Origin: Candidatus Euphemobacter frigidus
GTDB lineage: Bacteria; Auribacterota; Erginobacteria; Erginobacterales; Erginobacteraceae
Reading direction: 5' to 3'
Length of the DNA: 64,000 nt
Assembly: GCA_030765805.1 (NCBI GenBank)
Contig: JAVCDH010000048.1
Location: forward strand, 33,563-97,562
A program made the translations under genes and the position numbers. The notes beneath the pieces were generated by a model. The model was not told the DNA's origin. It saw only the letters and a list, made by a program, of their open reading frames with translations, and did no database searches. Below are positions 1-7,278 of this stretch, piece by piece; position 1 is the first letter of the stretch, and each line of letters begins with the position of its first letter.

Positions 1-269
1 ATGTTCAATGAGGTCAGGATCGGAATACCACTCTTGATCAGGGAATGGAGCTGCCGGGTCATCATGACCAGGTCTTTGGGCTTGACTTTCTCAAATCGGG
101 CAAAGAGATCTCCCCCCCCCTTTGCTCTGGTCGTCTCCTCTCTGACCGAGATCGGGGTATATCCCATCTCTTCCAGGTGGCTGATGACCGCTTCCCGGGA
201 TTGAGCTTCAAGTGAACCTGATACGGATTTGCCGGTTTCGCTCCTGGCTTTATAACGAAAGGTGGACAT
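1..269 (-). CDS. pilC: Type IV pilus / type II secretion inner-membrane protein PilC/GspF, N-terminal part
   Basis: This is the first 89 codons of a gene that runs off the left edge of the window. The translation starts MSTFRYKARSETGKSVSG and continues through GSLEAQSREAVISHLEEMGY to a KPKDLVMMTRQLHSLIKSG stretch, the typical N-terminus of PilC/GspF proteins: a short beta segment, then the start of the first cytoplasmic GspF domain. In this family the protein is the polytopic inner-membrane platform that works with the PilB/GspE ATPase to assemble pilin fibres. The start ATG at 269-267 is preceded by an AAGGAG ribosome site at 278-283. It is the last gene seen in the minus-strand pilus cluster that includes PilB at 2949-4778. 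A long inverted-repeat tandem array separates it from the sigma-54 regulator upstream. Confidence 0.85.
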   Translation of the reverse strand, partial: MSTFRYKARSETGKSVSGSLEAQSREAVISHLEEMGYTPISVREETTRAKGGGDLFARFEKVKPKDLVMMTRQLHSLIKSGIPILTSLN

Positions 270-292
270 ATATATAACTCCTTATTATTAAA

Positions 293-580
293 AAAGTGAC
301 TAAAGTTCGAAGTGAGCTAAAGTGAACTAAAGTGAACTAAAGTTTACCCGCCGTAGCTATGTAATAGCGAAGGAGGGTGACTAAAGTGAACTAAAGTGAC
401 TAAAGTGAACTAAAGTGAATTAAAGTGACTAAAGTGAACTAAAGTGACTAAAGTGACTAAAGTGAACTAAAGTGACTAAAGTGAACTAAAGTGACTAAAG
501 TGAACTAAAGTGACTAAAGTGAACTAAAGTTCGAACTTAAGTCACTCCGAACTTTAGTCACTTCGAACTTTAGTCACTTT
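293..580. repeat. Inverted-repeat-bounded tandem array of AGTGAACTAA/AGTGACTAA units
   Basis: The intergenic space between pilC and the sigma-54 regulator is filled with alternating 10-bp (AGTGAACTAA) and 9-bp (AGTGACTAA) direct repeats, about 20 units, nearly all in one orientation. The outer 23 bp (293-315, starting AAAGTGACTAAAGTTCGAAG) are repeated as a perfect reverse complement at 558-580, so the whole block can fold back on itself. At 347-377 the array is interrupted by a GC-rich hairpin-like insert (GCTAT-GTA-ATAGC core flanked by CCCGCC and GGAGGG). No ORF of substance is present. It resembles a non-autonomous mobile or expanding repeat rather than a gene. It could also act as a terminator for the upstream regulator. 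Confidence 0.85.
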
Positions 581-582
581 AG

Positions 583-1968
583 TCACTGCCGATTGATCTC
601 TATCCCATACTCCCTTATTTTCTTGTAAAGAGTAGCCCGGGAGATTCCCAATCCCTTGGCCGCCTGACTTATGTTCATTTCGGTCTGGCGGAGCGTCTTT
701 TCGATTGCTTCTTTCTCCACTTCAGCCAGCGAATGGATCGCCATTCCGTTGGTCGGTGTTCCTTCCTCCAACCCGGATCCTTTCGCCGGCAGACGCGTTC
801 CGGGCCGACGCCGCTCCGGGATAATGTGGGAGGCATCGACCACTCCTCCACCTGTCAGGATAGCGGCCCGCTTGACGACATTCTCCAGATGTCGGATATT
901 TCCCGGCCAGTAATAGCCGAGGAGCTTATTCGAAGCCGCCAGGGTTACCGCGGTAATCTTTCGGGAAGCAGTTCGATTAAACTCTCTCAATATGTGGGCC
1001 GTCAGCAAAGGTAGATCCTCCATCCTCTCGCGGAGCGGGGGGAGGACCAATGGAAAAGCGCTCAGGCGGTAGAAGAGGTCTTCCCGGAAGCGGCCCCTGG
1101 AGACATTCTCTTCCAGGTCCCGGTTGGTGGCGGCGATGATCCTCACATCCACCGTAATCTGCTGGCGTCCCCCTACACGCTCAAATGTGCGACCTTCGAA
1201 GACTCGCAGTACCTTAGCTTGTGTAGCGGGACTCATGTCGCCGATCTCATCAAGAAAAAGGCAGCCATGATCGGCTTGTTCAAAGCGCCCTATTACCCGG
1301 GTATCGGCGCCGGTGAACGATCCTTTCTCATGCCCAAAGAGTTCGCTCTCCAGGAGGGTCTCGGGAATGGCGGCACAGTTGACGGAGACAAAAGGCTTAT
1401 CCATCCTGCTGCTCTGCTGGTGGATCGCCCGAGCCACCAGTTCCTTGCCGGTTCCGCTCTCTCCCTGAATCAAGACCGTTATATCCTGGTCTTTTACCTT
1501 ATGGATCAGTGTAAATAACTCCAGCAAAACGGGAGAGAGCCCGATAATATCTTGGAATCCGGCCGGGCCGGCAAAGAACGGTGTCTTTCTTTCTTCCTGA
1601 AGTAGAGAACCGTCGGCCAGAAGAAGCATCCCCACAATCTTCTGCAGTTCCGGTCTGGAAAGCAGGACCGGACCAATATCCCAGCTCTTCTTCCGGGTGG
1701 TATCGTGAGGAGGAAGTTCCGAACCTTCCGGCGCCGCCAGGACTATAGGAAGGTCGGGATAATCATTTTTTAGCATTCCGCTTAGAGCAAAGCCCGAGAT
1801 CAGGGGGAGGTCAAGACGGCAGATAACACCGGAGATATTCTTTAACTGGACGATCTGGAGCGCTGTAAACCCCTCTCGGATATGTTGGAATGGAACATCC
1901 CATTTTCGGAGTGAATCACACCAACGCCCCAACTGGGCTTTGTCATGGTTAACCAGGAGAATAGACAT
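583..1968 (-). CDS. Sigma-54-dependent response-regulator-type transcriptional activator (NtrC/PilR family)
   Basis: The 461-residue protein has three parts. Residues 1-120 form a receiver-like domain with a possible phospho-acceptor at Asp53, but the usual acidic pair near residue 8 is degenerate (VNHDK). Residues 140-375 are an AAA+ sigma-54 interaction domain with Walker A GESGTGKE (169-176), the sigma-54 contact loop GSFTGA (216-221) and Walker B CLFLDE. The C-terminus is a Fis-type helix-turn-helix ([19 protein letters not shown]). Family knowledge: such proteins open sigma-54 promoters by ATP hydrolysis. Its place between the ExeA-like ATPase and pilC suggests control of pilus genes, as PilR does, but this is inferred from position. 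Both flanks consist of AGTGAACTAA repeats, and no ribosome site is visible before the ATG. Confidence 0.9.
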   Translation of the reverse strand: MSILLVNHDKAQLGRWCDSLRKWDVPFQHIREGFTALQIVQLKNISGVICRLDLPLISGFALSGMLKNDYPDLPIVLAAPEGSELPPHDTTRKKSWDIGPVLLSRPELQKIVGMLLLADGSLLQEERKTPFFAGPAGFQDIIGLSPVLLELFTLIHKVKDQDITVLIQGESGTGKELVARAIHQQSSRMDKPFVSVNCAAIPETLLESELFGHEKGSFTGADTRVIGRFEQADHGCLFLDEIGDMSPATQAKVLRVFEGRTFERVGGRQQITVDVRIIAATNRDLEENVSRGRFREDLFYRLSAFPLVLPPLRERMEDLPLLTAHILREFNRTASRKITAVTLAASNKLLGYYWPGNIRHLENVVKRAAILTGGGVVDASHIIPERRRPGTRLPAKGSGLEEGTPTNGMAIHSLAEVEKEAIEKTLRQTEMNISQAAKGLGISRATLYKKIREYGIEINRQ

Positions 1969-1973
1969 AGCTT

Positions 1974-2040
1974 AAGTGACTAAAGTGAACTAAAGTGAAC
2001 TAAAGTGACTAAAGTGACTAAAGTGAACTAAAGTGAACTG
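1974..2040. repeat. Second AGTGAACTAA/AGTGACTAA tandem array, in the leader of the sigma-54 regulator
   Basis: About seven head-to-tail units of the same 9/10-bp repeat seen at 293-580 begin five bases before the start codon of the sigma-54 activator gene and occupy its whole proximal leader. The gene therefore has this repeat family on both sides, in the same orientation. The repeats leave no room for a normal Shine-Dalgarno sequence, so translation of the downstream gene is either coupled, weak, or starts differently. Confidence 0.85.
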
Positions 2041-2084
2041 AAACGGCAAAAGTTAAGGAGCATAGTAAACCCGAAGATCCTCGA

Positions 2085-2924
2085 CTACAATTTTTCCCCG
2101 GTAAAAATTGTTTCTCCGAAGATTTTGCCGGATTCCCGGAAGATCTCCTTATCAATGATATCTTTCTTCCGGGCGAATCCGGTCATCAGGCAGGCGTCAC
2201 AGATATGGTTGACGCGGCGGGGGATCCCACCGCTCGCTGAATGAATCAGTTTAAAGACATTGTCCTGGAAGAGTGGTTCCTCCCGGCCCGCTATTTTCAG
2301 CCGGTGGGTGATATATTCCCGGGTCTCCTTCTCTTTCAGCGCCTCCAGATGGCACTTCACCGCGATCCTCTGTTCCAACTGCCTGAGATTCTTCACCTTC
2401 CCGGCGAGTTCGGGCTGCCCGACCATGATAAGCGTCAGCAGGAATTTTTCCTTGGTCTGAAAGTTAAGGAGCAGCCTCATCTTCTCAAAGATCCGCTCAT
2501 CAGTAATCGCGTGCGCTTCATCAACGATAACAACGGTATCCTTGCCTTCGCGATTGTTCTCGATAAGGAGCATCTGGAGCGACTCCAGGAGGGCGTCCTC
2601 CAAAAGTTCCGTTTTCCTGGTGGGCAGTTCACTGTATTTTAAGGTTCTGACTATCGCCCGAAAGAACTCCGCTCCGGAAGCGGGGGGAGAGGTCAGGTAA
2701 GCGAAAGAGTACCTGCCCCGGCTGAGAGAATCAAGCAAGGCGCGGGCGATAAAGGTCTTACCACAACCGTAGACACCCGTCAGCATTGCCGCCCCCATGT
2801 TCTCCCTCACCGCGTAGGTCAGCTTCATCAGAGCGTCGGAGTATTGAGTGAAAGGACAGAGAAATTTAGGGTCGGGGGTATTTTTAAACGGTTTCTCTTT
2901 GAGTTTCCAGTATGATTCGTACAT
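2085..2924 (-). CDS. ExeA-like AAA ATPase of a secretion/pilus cluster
   Basis: The 279-residue protein starts MYESYWKLKEKPFKNTPDPK, the signature N-terminus of the ExeA/GspA family. Walker A is GVYGCGKT at residues 50-57 and Walker B is VVIVDEAHA near residue 138. The C-terminal part contains the AAA lid (GGIPRRVNHICDACL). Unlike full-length ExeA (about 550 residues) it has no transmembrane segment or peptidoglycan-binding domain, so it is the ATPase half only. ExeA proteins help assemble the secretin through the cell wall. Stand-alone versions such as this are common in type IV pilus or type II secretion loci. It lies 24 bp after the PilB-type ATPase on the same strand, probably in one operon. 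Confidence 0.88.
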   Translation of the reverse strand: MYESYWKLKEKPFKNTPDPKFLCPFTQYSDALMKLTYAVRENMGAAMLTGVYGCGKTFIARALLDSLSRGRYSFAYLTSPPASGAEFFRAIVRTLKYSELPTRKTELLEDALLESLQMLLIENNREGKDTVVIVDEAHAITDERIFEKMRLLLNFQTKEKFLLTLIMVGQPELAGKVKNLRQLEQRIAVKCHLEALKEKETREYITHRLKIAGREEPLFQDNVFKLIHSASGGIPRRVNHICDACLMTGFARKKDIIDKEIFRESGKIFGETIFTGEKL

Positions 2925-2948
2925 GTTAAAATTTTTTTCCGCAAATTT

Positions 2949-4778
2949 TTATTTAGAGAGCCAGCTGGTTATCTTCCGCTGGTAATCCTCGACGTCCTTC
3001 TCCGCCAGGATGACGCCTTGATCACGTATCTTCTCTTTCAGATCAATCGGGATCAACTCCGCCTCCCCTTCTTCAACCGGGGGAACCTGTTCCGGGCGGC
3101 CAAGATCAACCATGATCCCGGTCGCACGGCTCATCTCTTCAACCGTGGTAATCCCGCTCAGCACCTTATCAAGAGCGTCATCTTTCATGAAGACCGCTCC
3201 ATCCTTCTGAGCCTGTTTCTTGAGCTCCTCCACGGATGCCTTCTTGAGAATGAGGTGCCGGATCTCGCTGGTAACATCGATAAGTTCCAGGATGGCGATC
3301 CGCCCCTTGTAACCGGTCCCCCGGCAGTATTCACATCCTTTGCCCCGGTGAAACTTGATCCCCGGGTCAAGACCGAACTGCTTCAGGAGCAGCGGATCGG
3401 GGTCATAACTCTCCTTGCACTCCGGGCAGATCTTCCGGACCAGGCGTTGAGCCATAATCCCCTCCAGGGCCGCGGCGACCAGAAATGGTTCCACCCCCAT
3501 GTGGATCATCCGGGGAGCAGCTCCGGTCGCGTCATTGGTGTGAAGGGTGCTGAAGACAAAGTGCCCGGTCAGGGCCGCCTGAATCGCGATCTCCGCCGTC
3601 TCAACGTCGCGGATCTCGCCGATCATTATAATATCCGGGTCCTGCCGAAGAATGGACCGGAGGCCGTTGGCAAAGGTTACGCCGATCTTCCGGTTAACCT
3701 GGACCTGACGGATCAATTTCAGCCGATACTCCACCGGATCTTCCACGGTAATGATATTTTTATCCAGGCTGTTGACCGTCTGGAGGGCGGCATAGAGCGT
3801 GGTGGTCTTGCCGGAGCCGGTTGGTCCGGTATTCAAGAGGAGGCCATGGGGACGAAAGATAATCTCCTTAAACTTTTTAAGCACGGCTTCGGAGAAACCC
3901 AACTGTTCGAGACCGATGGCGATACTCTGGGGATTGAGGATCCGCAAGACCACGTTCTCCCCGAAGACGGTAGGGAGGATGGAGACCCGAACATCAATAT
4001 TGTTTCCTTCCACCCGCATCCGGATATGACCATCCTGAGGTTTCCGGGTCTCGGCGATATTCAGGTTACTCATCACCTTTATCCGGGAGGTGATGGCGGC
4101 TTTCAGATGCTTGGGAGGAGACGGAACTTCATAAAGAACTCCGTCAATCCGGAACCGGATTCGGAGAACATGCTCATCGGGTTCAATATGAATATCACTG
4201 GCTTCGTCCCGCACGGCCTGGGCGAAGATCAGGTTCACCAGTTTGGTAATCGGCGCCTCATCGGTCAGATCTTTCAGTTCCGGGATCTCTTCTTCTTCTT
4301 CTTTTAACCGGGTCACATCCAGGCCTTCGATCATCTCCTCTACCGATCCGAGTTTTCTGAAGTAACCGTCGATGATCTTCAATATGTCCTCTTCCGCGCT
4401 CAGATACGGATCGACGGAGAGATCGGTATACCCGCTTACCTGGTCGATAGCTTCAACATTTCGGGGATCGGCCATTGCCAATCCCAGGTTATTTTCCATG
4501 GAGAAGACGGGGATAACGCAGAATTTACGGGCCATCTCCTCCGGCAGCAACGCGAGTTGCTCTTCTTCAATCGTAAAATTCTTCAGATCGATATAGGCCA
4601 CCCCCAGTTCATCCGCGATCGATTCATAGACCTGGTCTTTAGTTAGAAAACCCAGTTCAATGAAAGCCTGTTGGATCGGGCTGGTCCCGGACTTTTCCGC
4701 TTCGGCCAGTTGTTCCGGATTGATCAAGCCCTGTTTCATCAAACGGGCGACGATTTTTTCTTTATCCGTTTCAAACAT
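2949..4778 (-). CDS. pilB: Type IV pilus assembly / type II secretion ATPase PilB/GspE
   Basis: The 609-residue protein has the PilB/GspE order: an N-terminal MshEN-like domain (residues 1-145), an acidic linker, then the secretion ATPase core. Visible motifs are Walker A GPTGSGKT (318-325), the Asp box ITVEDPVEYRL, Walker B RSILRQDPDIIMIGEIRD and the His box TGHFVFSTLHTNDA. A tetracysteine zinc site (CPECKES and CEYCRGTGYKGR) follows. This ATPase powers pilin polymerisation with PilC at the inner membrane. A C-terminal extension of about 60 residues after the core is rich in charged residues and of unknown role. The start codon is 6 bp after the response regulator stop, so translation is probably coupled. 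Confidence 0.95.
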   Translation of the reverse strand: MFETDKEKIVARLMKQGLINPEQLAEAEKSGTSPIQQAFIELGFLTKDQVYESIADELGVAYIDLKNFTIEEEQLALLPEEMARKFCVIPVFSMENNLGLAMADPRNVEAIDQVSGYTDLSVDPYLSAEEDILKIIDGYFRKLGSVEEMIEGLDVTRLKEEEEEIPELKDLTDEAPITKLVNLIFAQAVRDEASDIHIEPDEHVLRIRFRIDGVLYEVPSPPKHLKAAITSRIKVMSNLNIAETRKPQDGHIRMRVEGNNIDVRVSILPTVFGENVVLRILNPQSIAIGLEQLGFSEAVLKKFKEIIFRPHGLLLNTGPTGSGKTTTLYAALQTVNSLDKNIITVEDPVEYRLKLIRQVQVNRKIGVTFANGLRSILRQDPDIIMIGEIRDVETAEIAIQAALTGHFVFSTLHTNDATGAAPRMIHMGVEPFLVAAALEGIMAQRLVRKICPECKESYDPDPLLLKQFGLDPGIKFHRGKGCEYCRGTGYKGRIAILELIDVTSEIRHLILKKASVEELKKQAQKDGAVFMKDDALDKVLSGITTVEEMSRATGIMVDLGRPEQVPPVEEGEAELIPIDLKEKIRDQGVILAEKDVEDYQRKITSWLSK

Positions 4779-4784
4779 AAAATC

Positions 4785-5180
4785 TTATCCATTAATCTTC
4801 GACTCGGTTAGCAATCTCTCGATCCGTGAAATCAGATCAGCCGATTTAAATGGCTTAACCAGGTAATCATCCGCGCCCGCGCTCTTCCCCATATCTTTAT
4901 CCATATCCTGTCCCCGGGCGGAGAGAATAAGGATCGGGATGTGGGAATAACGGTTATCAAACTTCAGAAGGCGTGCTACTTTATAACCATCCATCTTCGG
5001 GAGCATCAGATCAAGAATAATCAGATCAGGGTCCAGCGAGCGCGCCTTCTTTAAAGCTTCCAGGCCGTCCTCCGCTATCAGAACCTCGTAGCCGCTTGCC
5101 CGAAGACGGATGGAAAGACTATCCAGTAGATCCGGTTCGTCATCAACCAGTAAAATTGTTTTTTTCGCTTCCGGCATCAT
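4785..5180 (-). CDS. Single-domain response regulator (CheY-like)
   Basis: A 131-residue stand-alone receiver domain with the acidic pair in ILLVDDEPDLL (Asp13, Asp14), phospho-acceptor Asp57 in DLIILDLMLPKMDGY, a Ser/Thr switch position (ILILSARG) and the conserved lysine in LVKPF. There is no output domain, so it probably acts by protein contact. It lies between a hybrid histidine kinase and the PilB ATPase, which suggests a phosphorelay that governs pilus activity or motility. This is an inference from gene order. The final residues (RIERLLTESKING) are a short helical tail. The gene starts 25 bp after the kinase stop. Confidence 0.9.
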   Translation of the reverse strand: MMPEAKKTILLVDDEPDLLDSLSIRLRASGYEVLIAEDGLEALKKARSLDPDLIILDLMLPKMDGYKVARLLKFDNRYSHIPILILSARGQDMDKDMGKSAGADDYLVKPFKSADLISRIERLLTESKING

Positions 5181-5205
5181 TACTTCCTCCCGGTTAATCG
5201 GGCGG

Positions 5206-6954
5206 TTAAACAGACTCAGCCTTCGTCACCTCAGCTCCACGCCCGGGCACGGATGCCTTATCTTTTTCCAGCACTCCGGTCGCCGCCGCGACAAATTCAT
5301 TCATGCTGACCGGCTTGCGAAGGGTGGGCAGCATGTCTTCTCCCAAATTATCCAGCCGATCCTGATCCAGGCCGTAGCCGGTTAAGATAATAACCGGGAT
5401 ATTGCAGGTCTGTTTATTCTGCCTGAGACGCCCCAGCACTTCATAGCCACTCATCTTGGGCATGACTATATCCAGAATTATAAGATCGGGGGCATCCTGG
5501 AAAGCCTTCATCACCGCTTCTTCGCCATTATAGGCGATTGAGAGGCGATAATGAAGGGGCTCTAAAAAATCCTTGTACATCTCGACCAGATCCGGGTCGT
5601 CATCGACTAGCAGTACCCGGGGGGCCAATGCTTTGGGGAGCGAGATGATGAACTTGCTTCCCGCGCCCAATTGACTCTCGACCCATATCTCACCGCGATG
5701 AAGGCCGACGATCTCACGGGAGATGGCCAGCCCCAAGCCGGTCCCCTGCCGGCCGAAGGTTTCGCTCTGGCGGATCTGCTGAAACCGGTCGAAGATCCTC
5801 TCCTGATCCTGGGGGCTGATTCCGATGCCGGTATCCTGGACCCAGAGCAACACATTCTTTTCCTGATCCTGGGCGCCGATTGAGATCTCACCTCCTTCCG
5901 GTGTGAATTTTATGGCATTCCCCACCAGATTGGTCAGGACCTGGATAATCTGGTCCGGGTCGGCATAGATACTGGGAAAGGTGTCAGCAAGCACCGTCTT
6001 GAGCCTGATCTTCTTCTTCTGGGCCGTAAACTTGAGATTATCCCGAACCTGGATAATCAAGTCCTGGAGATTAACCAGTTTCTTTTCCAGGGTGATCTTA
6101 CCTTCATCAGCGCTGGATACTAACAGTAAATTCTCTATGATCCGGGTCAAACGATCGATATTAAAACGGACCCGGGTGCAGTACTCAGTCTGCTCTTCGT
6201 TTAACTTCCCCGGGATGCCGTCTATTAGCAGAGCAATGAACTCTCTCATCGCGGTCAGCGGAGTGCGCAGCTCGTGGGAGACATGAGAGACGAATTTATT
6301 CTGAAGCTCCTCAATCTTCTTGCTCTCTGAAATGTCCCGGGCGATCCCCATTATCCCGGTAATTTCTCCATCGGAGTTCCGGACCGGAGAATTAGCTAAA
6401 GCCAGATCGATGATTCTCCCATCGGCGCAGATCGCTTCAAGGTCGAAACGGGGAGAACCCCCTTTTAAGGTCTCCCAGCAGTATTTAATCGCTTCATCAC
6501 GAACATTGGGGGTAATCAGATCGTACAGAGAACGGCCAATCCATTCGTTGCTCTTATACCCCAGTATCTCTTCAAACTTGTTGTTTGTCTCGACGAAAAG
6601 GCTCTGTGAATCCAGCAGGAAGATAACGTCATTGGCCTGATCGAGAAGATTCTTATACCGCTCTTCGGTGTTAACCAGCTTTTTCTCGCTATCACGGAGG
6701 GTGGCGGTCAATTTCTCGCCAATAGCTTGATACCTCATGCGATTTTGCCGGGCAAAACCGCTCAGCAGCCCGATGATCAGACCCATTAGCAGAAACATCA
6801 CCCAGATCAGGTCTAAATTGGCAATATGCTGAAGATATCCCTTTAAGGCTACCCCGACAAACGCCCCCATCAGGGTTCCCACCAGCACATTTTCCAGGAC
6901 CAAGCGACCTACCTGTATCTTCCTTGATAAAAAATCAAATAACTTGTTGGACAT
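5206..6954 (-). CDS. Hybrid sensor histidine kinase (two TM, PAS, HisKA, HATPase_c, receiver)
   Basis: Starting at the ATG at 6954, the product has 582 residues. Two hydrophobic segments (about 19-38 and 48-68) are followed by a PAS domain (about 98-210), a HisKA domain with His227 in SHVSHELRTPL, an HATPase_c domain (N box NLVGNAIKF, G1 DTGIGIS, G2 GTGLGLAIS) and a C-terminal receiver with Asp495 in DLIILDIVMPKMSGYE. The inner-membrane kinase would autophosphorylate on His227 and pass phosphate to its own receiver or to the adjacent single-domain regulator. A TTG two codons further upstream is an alternative start. The stop codon is followed within 25 bp by the response regulator gene. The signal is not evident from the sequence. 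Confidence 0.92.
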   Translation of the reverse strand: MSNKLFDFLSRKIQVGRLVLENVLVGTLMGAFVGVALKGYLQHIANLDLIWVMFLLMGLIIGLLSGFARQNRMRYQAIGEKLTATLRDSEKKLVNTEERYKNLLDQANDVIFLLDSQSLFVETNNKFEEILGYKSNEWIGRSLYDLITPNVRDEAIKYCWETLKGGSPRFDLEAICADGRIIDLALANSPVRNSDGEITGIMGIARDISESKKIEELQNKFVSHVSHELRTPLTAMREFIALLIDGIPGKLNEEQTEYCTRVRFNIDRLTRIIENLLLVSSADEGKITLEKKLVNLQDLIIQVRDNLKFTAQKKKIRLKTVLADTFPSIYADPDQIIQVLTNLVGNAIKFTPEGGEISIGAQDQEKNVLLWVQDTGIGISPQDQERIFDRFQQIRQSETFGRQGTGLGLAISREIVGLHRGEIWVESQLGAGSKFIISLPKALAPRVLLVDDDPDLVEMYKDFLEPLHYRLSIAYNGEEAVMKAFQDAPDLIILDIVMPKMSGYEVLGRLRQNKQTCNIPVIILTGYGLDQDRLDNLGEDMLPTLRKPVSMNEFVAAATGVLEKDKASVPGRGAEVTKAESV

Positions 6955-6962
6955 AACCAAAC

Positions 6963-7184
6963 CTATGATCGAATATCCACGATGATGTTCTTTGACTTCA
7001 AAAAGTCGAATAACTTATTGATCTCTTCCTCCACCCCCTCCAGTTTGATGTAGGCCCAACCGGTATCGGTAGAGAAAGAGGCTTCGATAATTGTGGGGAC
7101 AACCTCAAACCGTTTTATCATTTCATAGAAGACCGGTTCATCTTTATAAGTTTTCGGCATTGTGAGTTCTACCATTACACGCAT
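6963..7184 (-). CDS. NIL-domain protein
   Basis: A small protein of 73 residues beginning MRVMVELTMPKTYKDEP. Its beta-alpha-beta pattern, ending in EEEINKLFDFLKSKNIIVDI, matches the NIL domain, a ferredoxin-like fold found at the C-terminus of MetN and as free-standing proteins in many anaerobes. Its role here is unknown, with ligand or metal sensing a possibility. The ATG at 7184 is preferred over an upstream in-frame start at 7217, because GAGAGGTG sits just upstream as a ribosome site and the domain begins there. It is the first gene of the kinase/pilus series and ends 8 bp before the kinase ATG. Confidence 0.8.
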   Translation of the reverse strand: MRVMVELTMPKTYKDEPVFYEMIKRFEVVPTIIEASFSTDTGWAYIKLEGVEEEINKLFDFLKSKNIIVDIRS

Positions 7185-7219
7185 TTTGTACACCTCTCTG
7201 CTGTTACCTAAAGTCAATT

Positions 7220-7249
7220 ATTATAATAACATATTTTTCCCCCTTGTCA
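7220..7249 (-). promoter_or_regulatory. Probable sigma-70-type promoter before the NIL/kinase/pilus series
   Basis: On the minus strand a perfect TATAAT (7225-7220) lies 18 bp downstream of TGACAA (7249-7244). This would place the transcript start near 7213, giving a leader of about 30 nt before the NIL-domain gene. The surrounding intergenic region is AT-rich and lies between two minus-strand genes. The -35 element is imperfect, so the call is moderate. Confidence 0.45.
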
Positions 7250-7278
7250 CGACGTTTTAGTCATAACGAGGAAAAAAA

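Noticed and set aside
293..580. Possible CRISPR array
   Set aside because: The units are 9-10 bp with no unique spacers. No cas genes are present.
3018..4307. A 429-codon plus-strand frame opposite pilB
   Set aside because: It is a shadow of the pilB codons. The minus-strand product has all family motifs.
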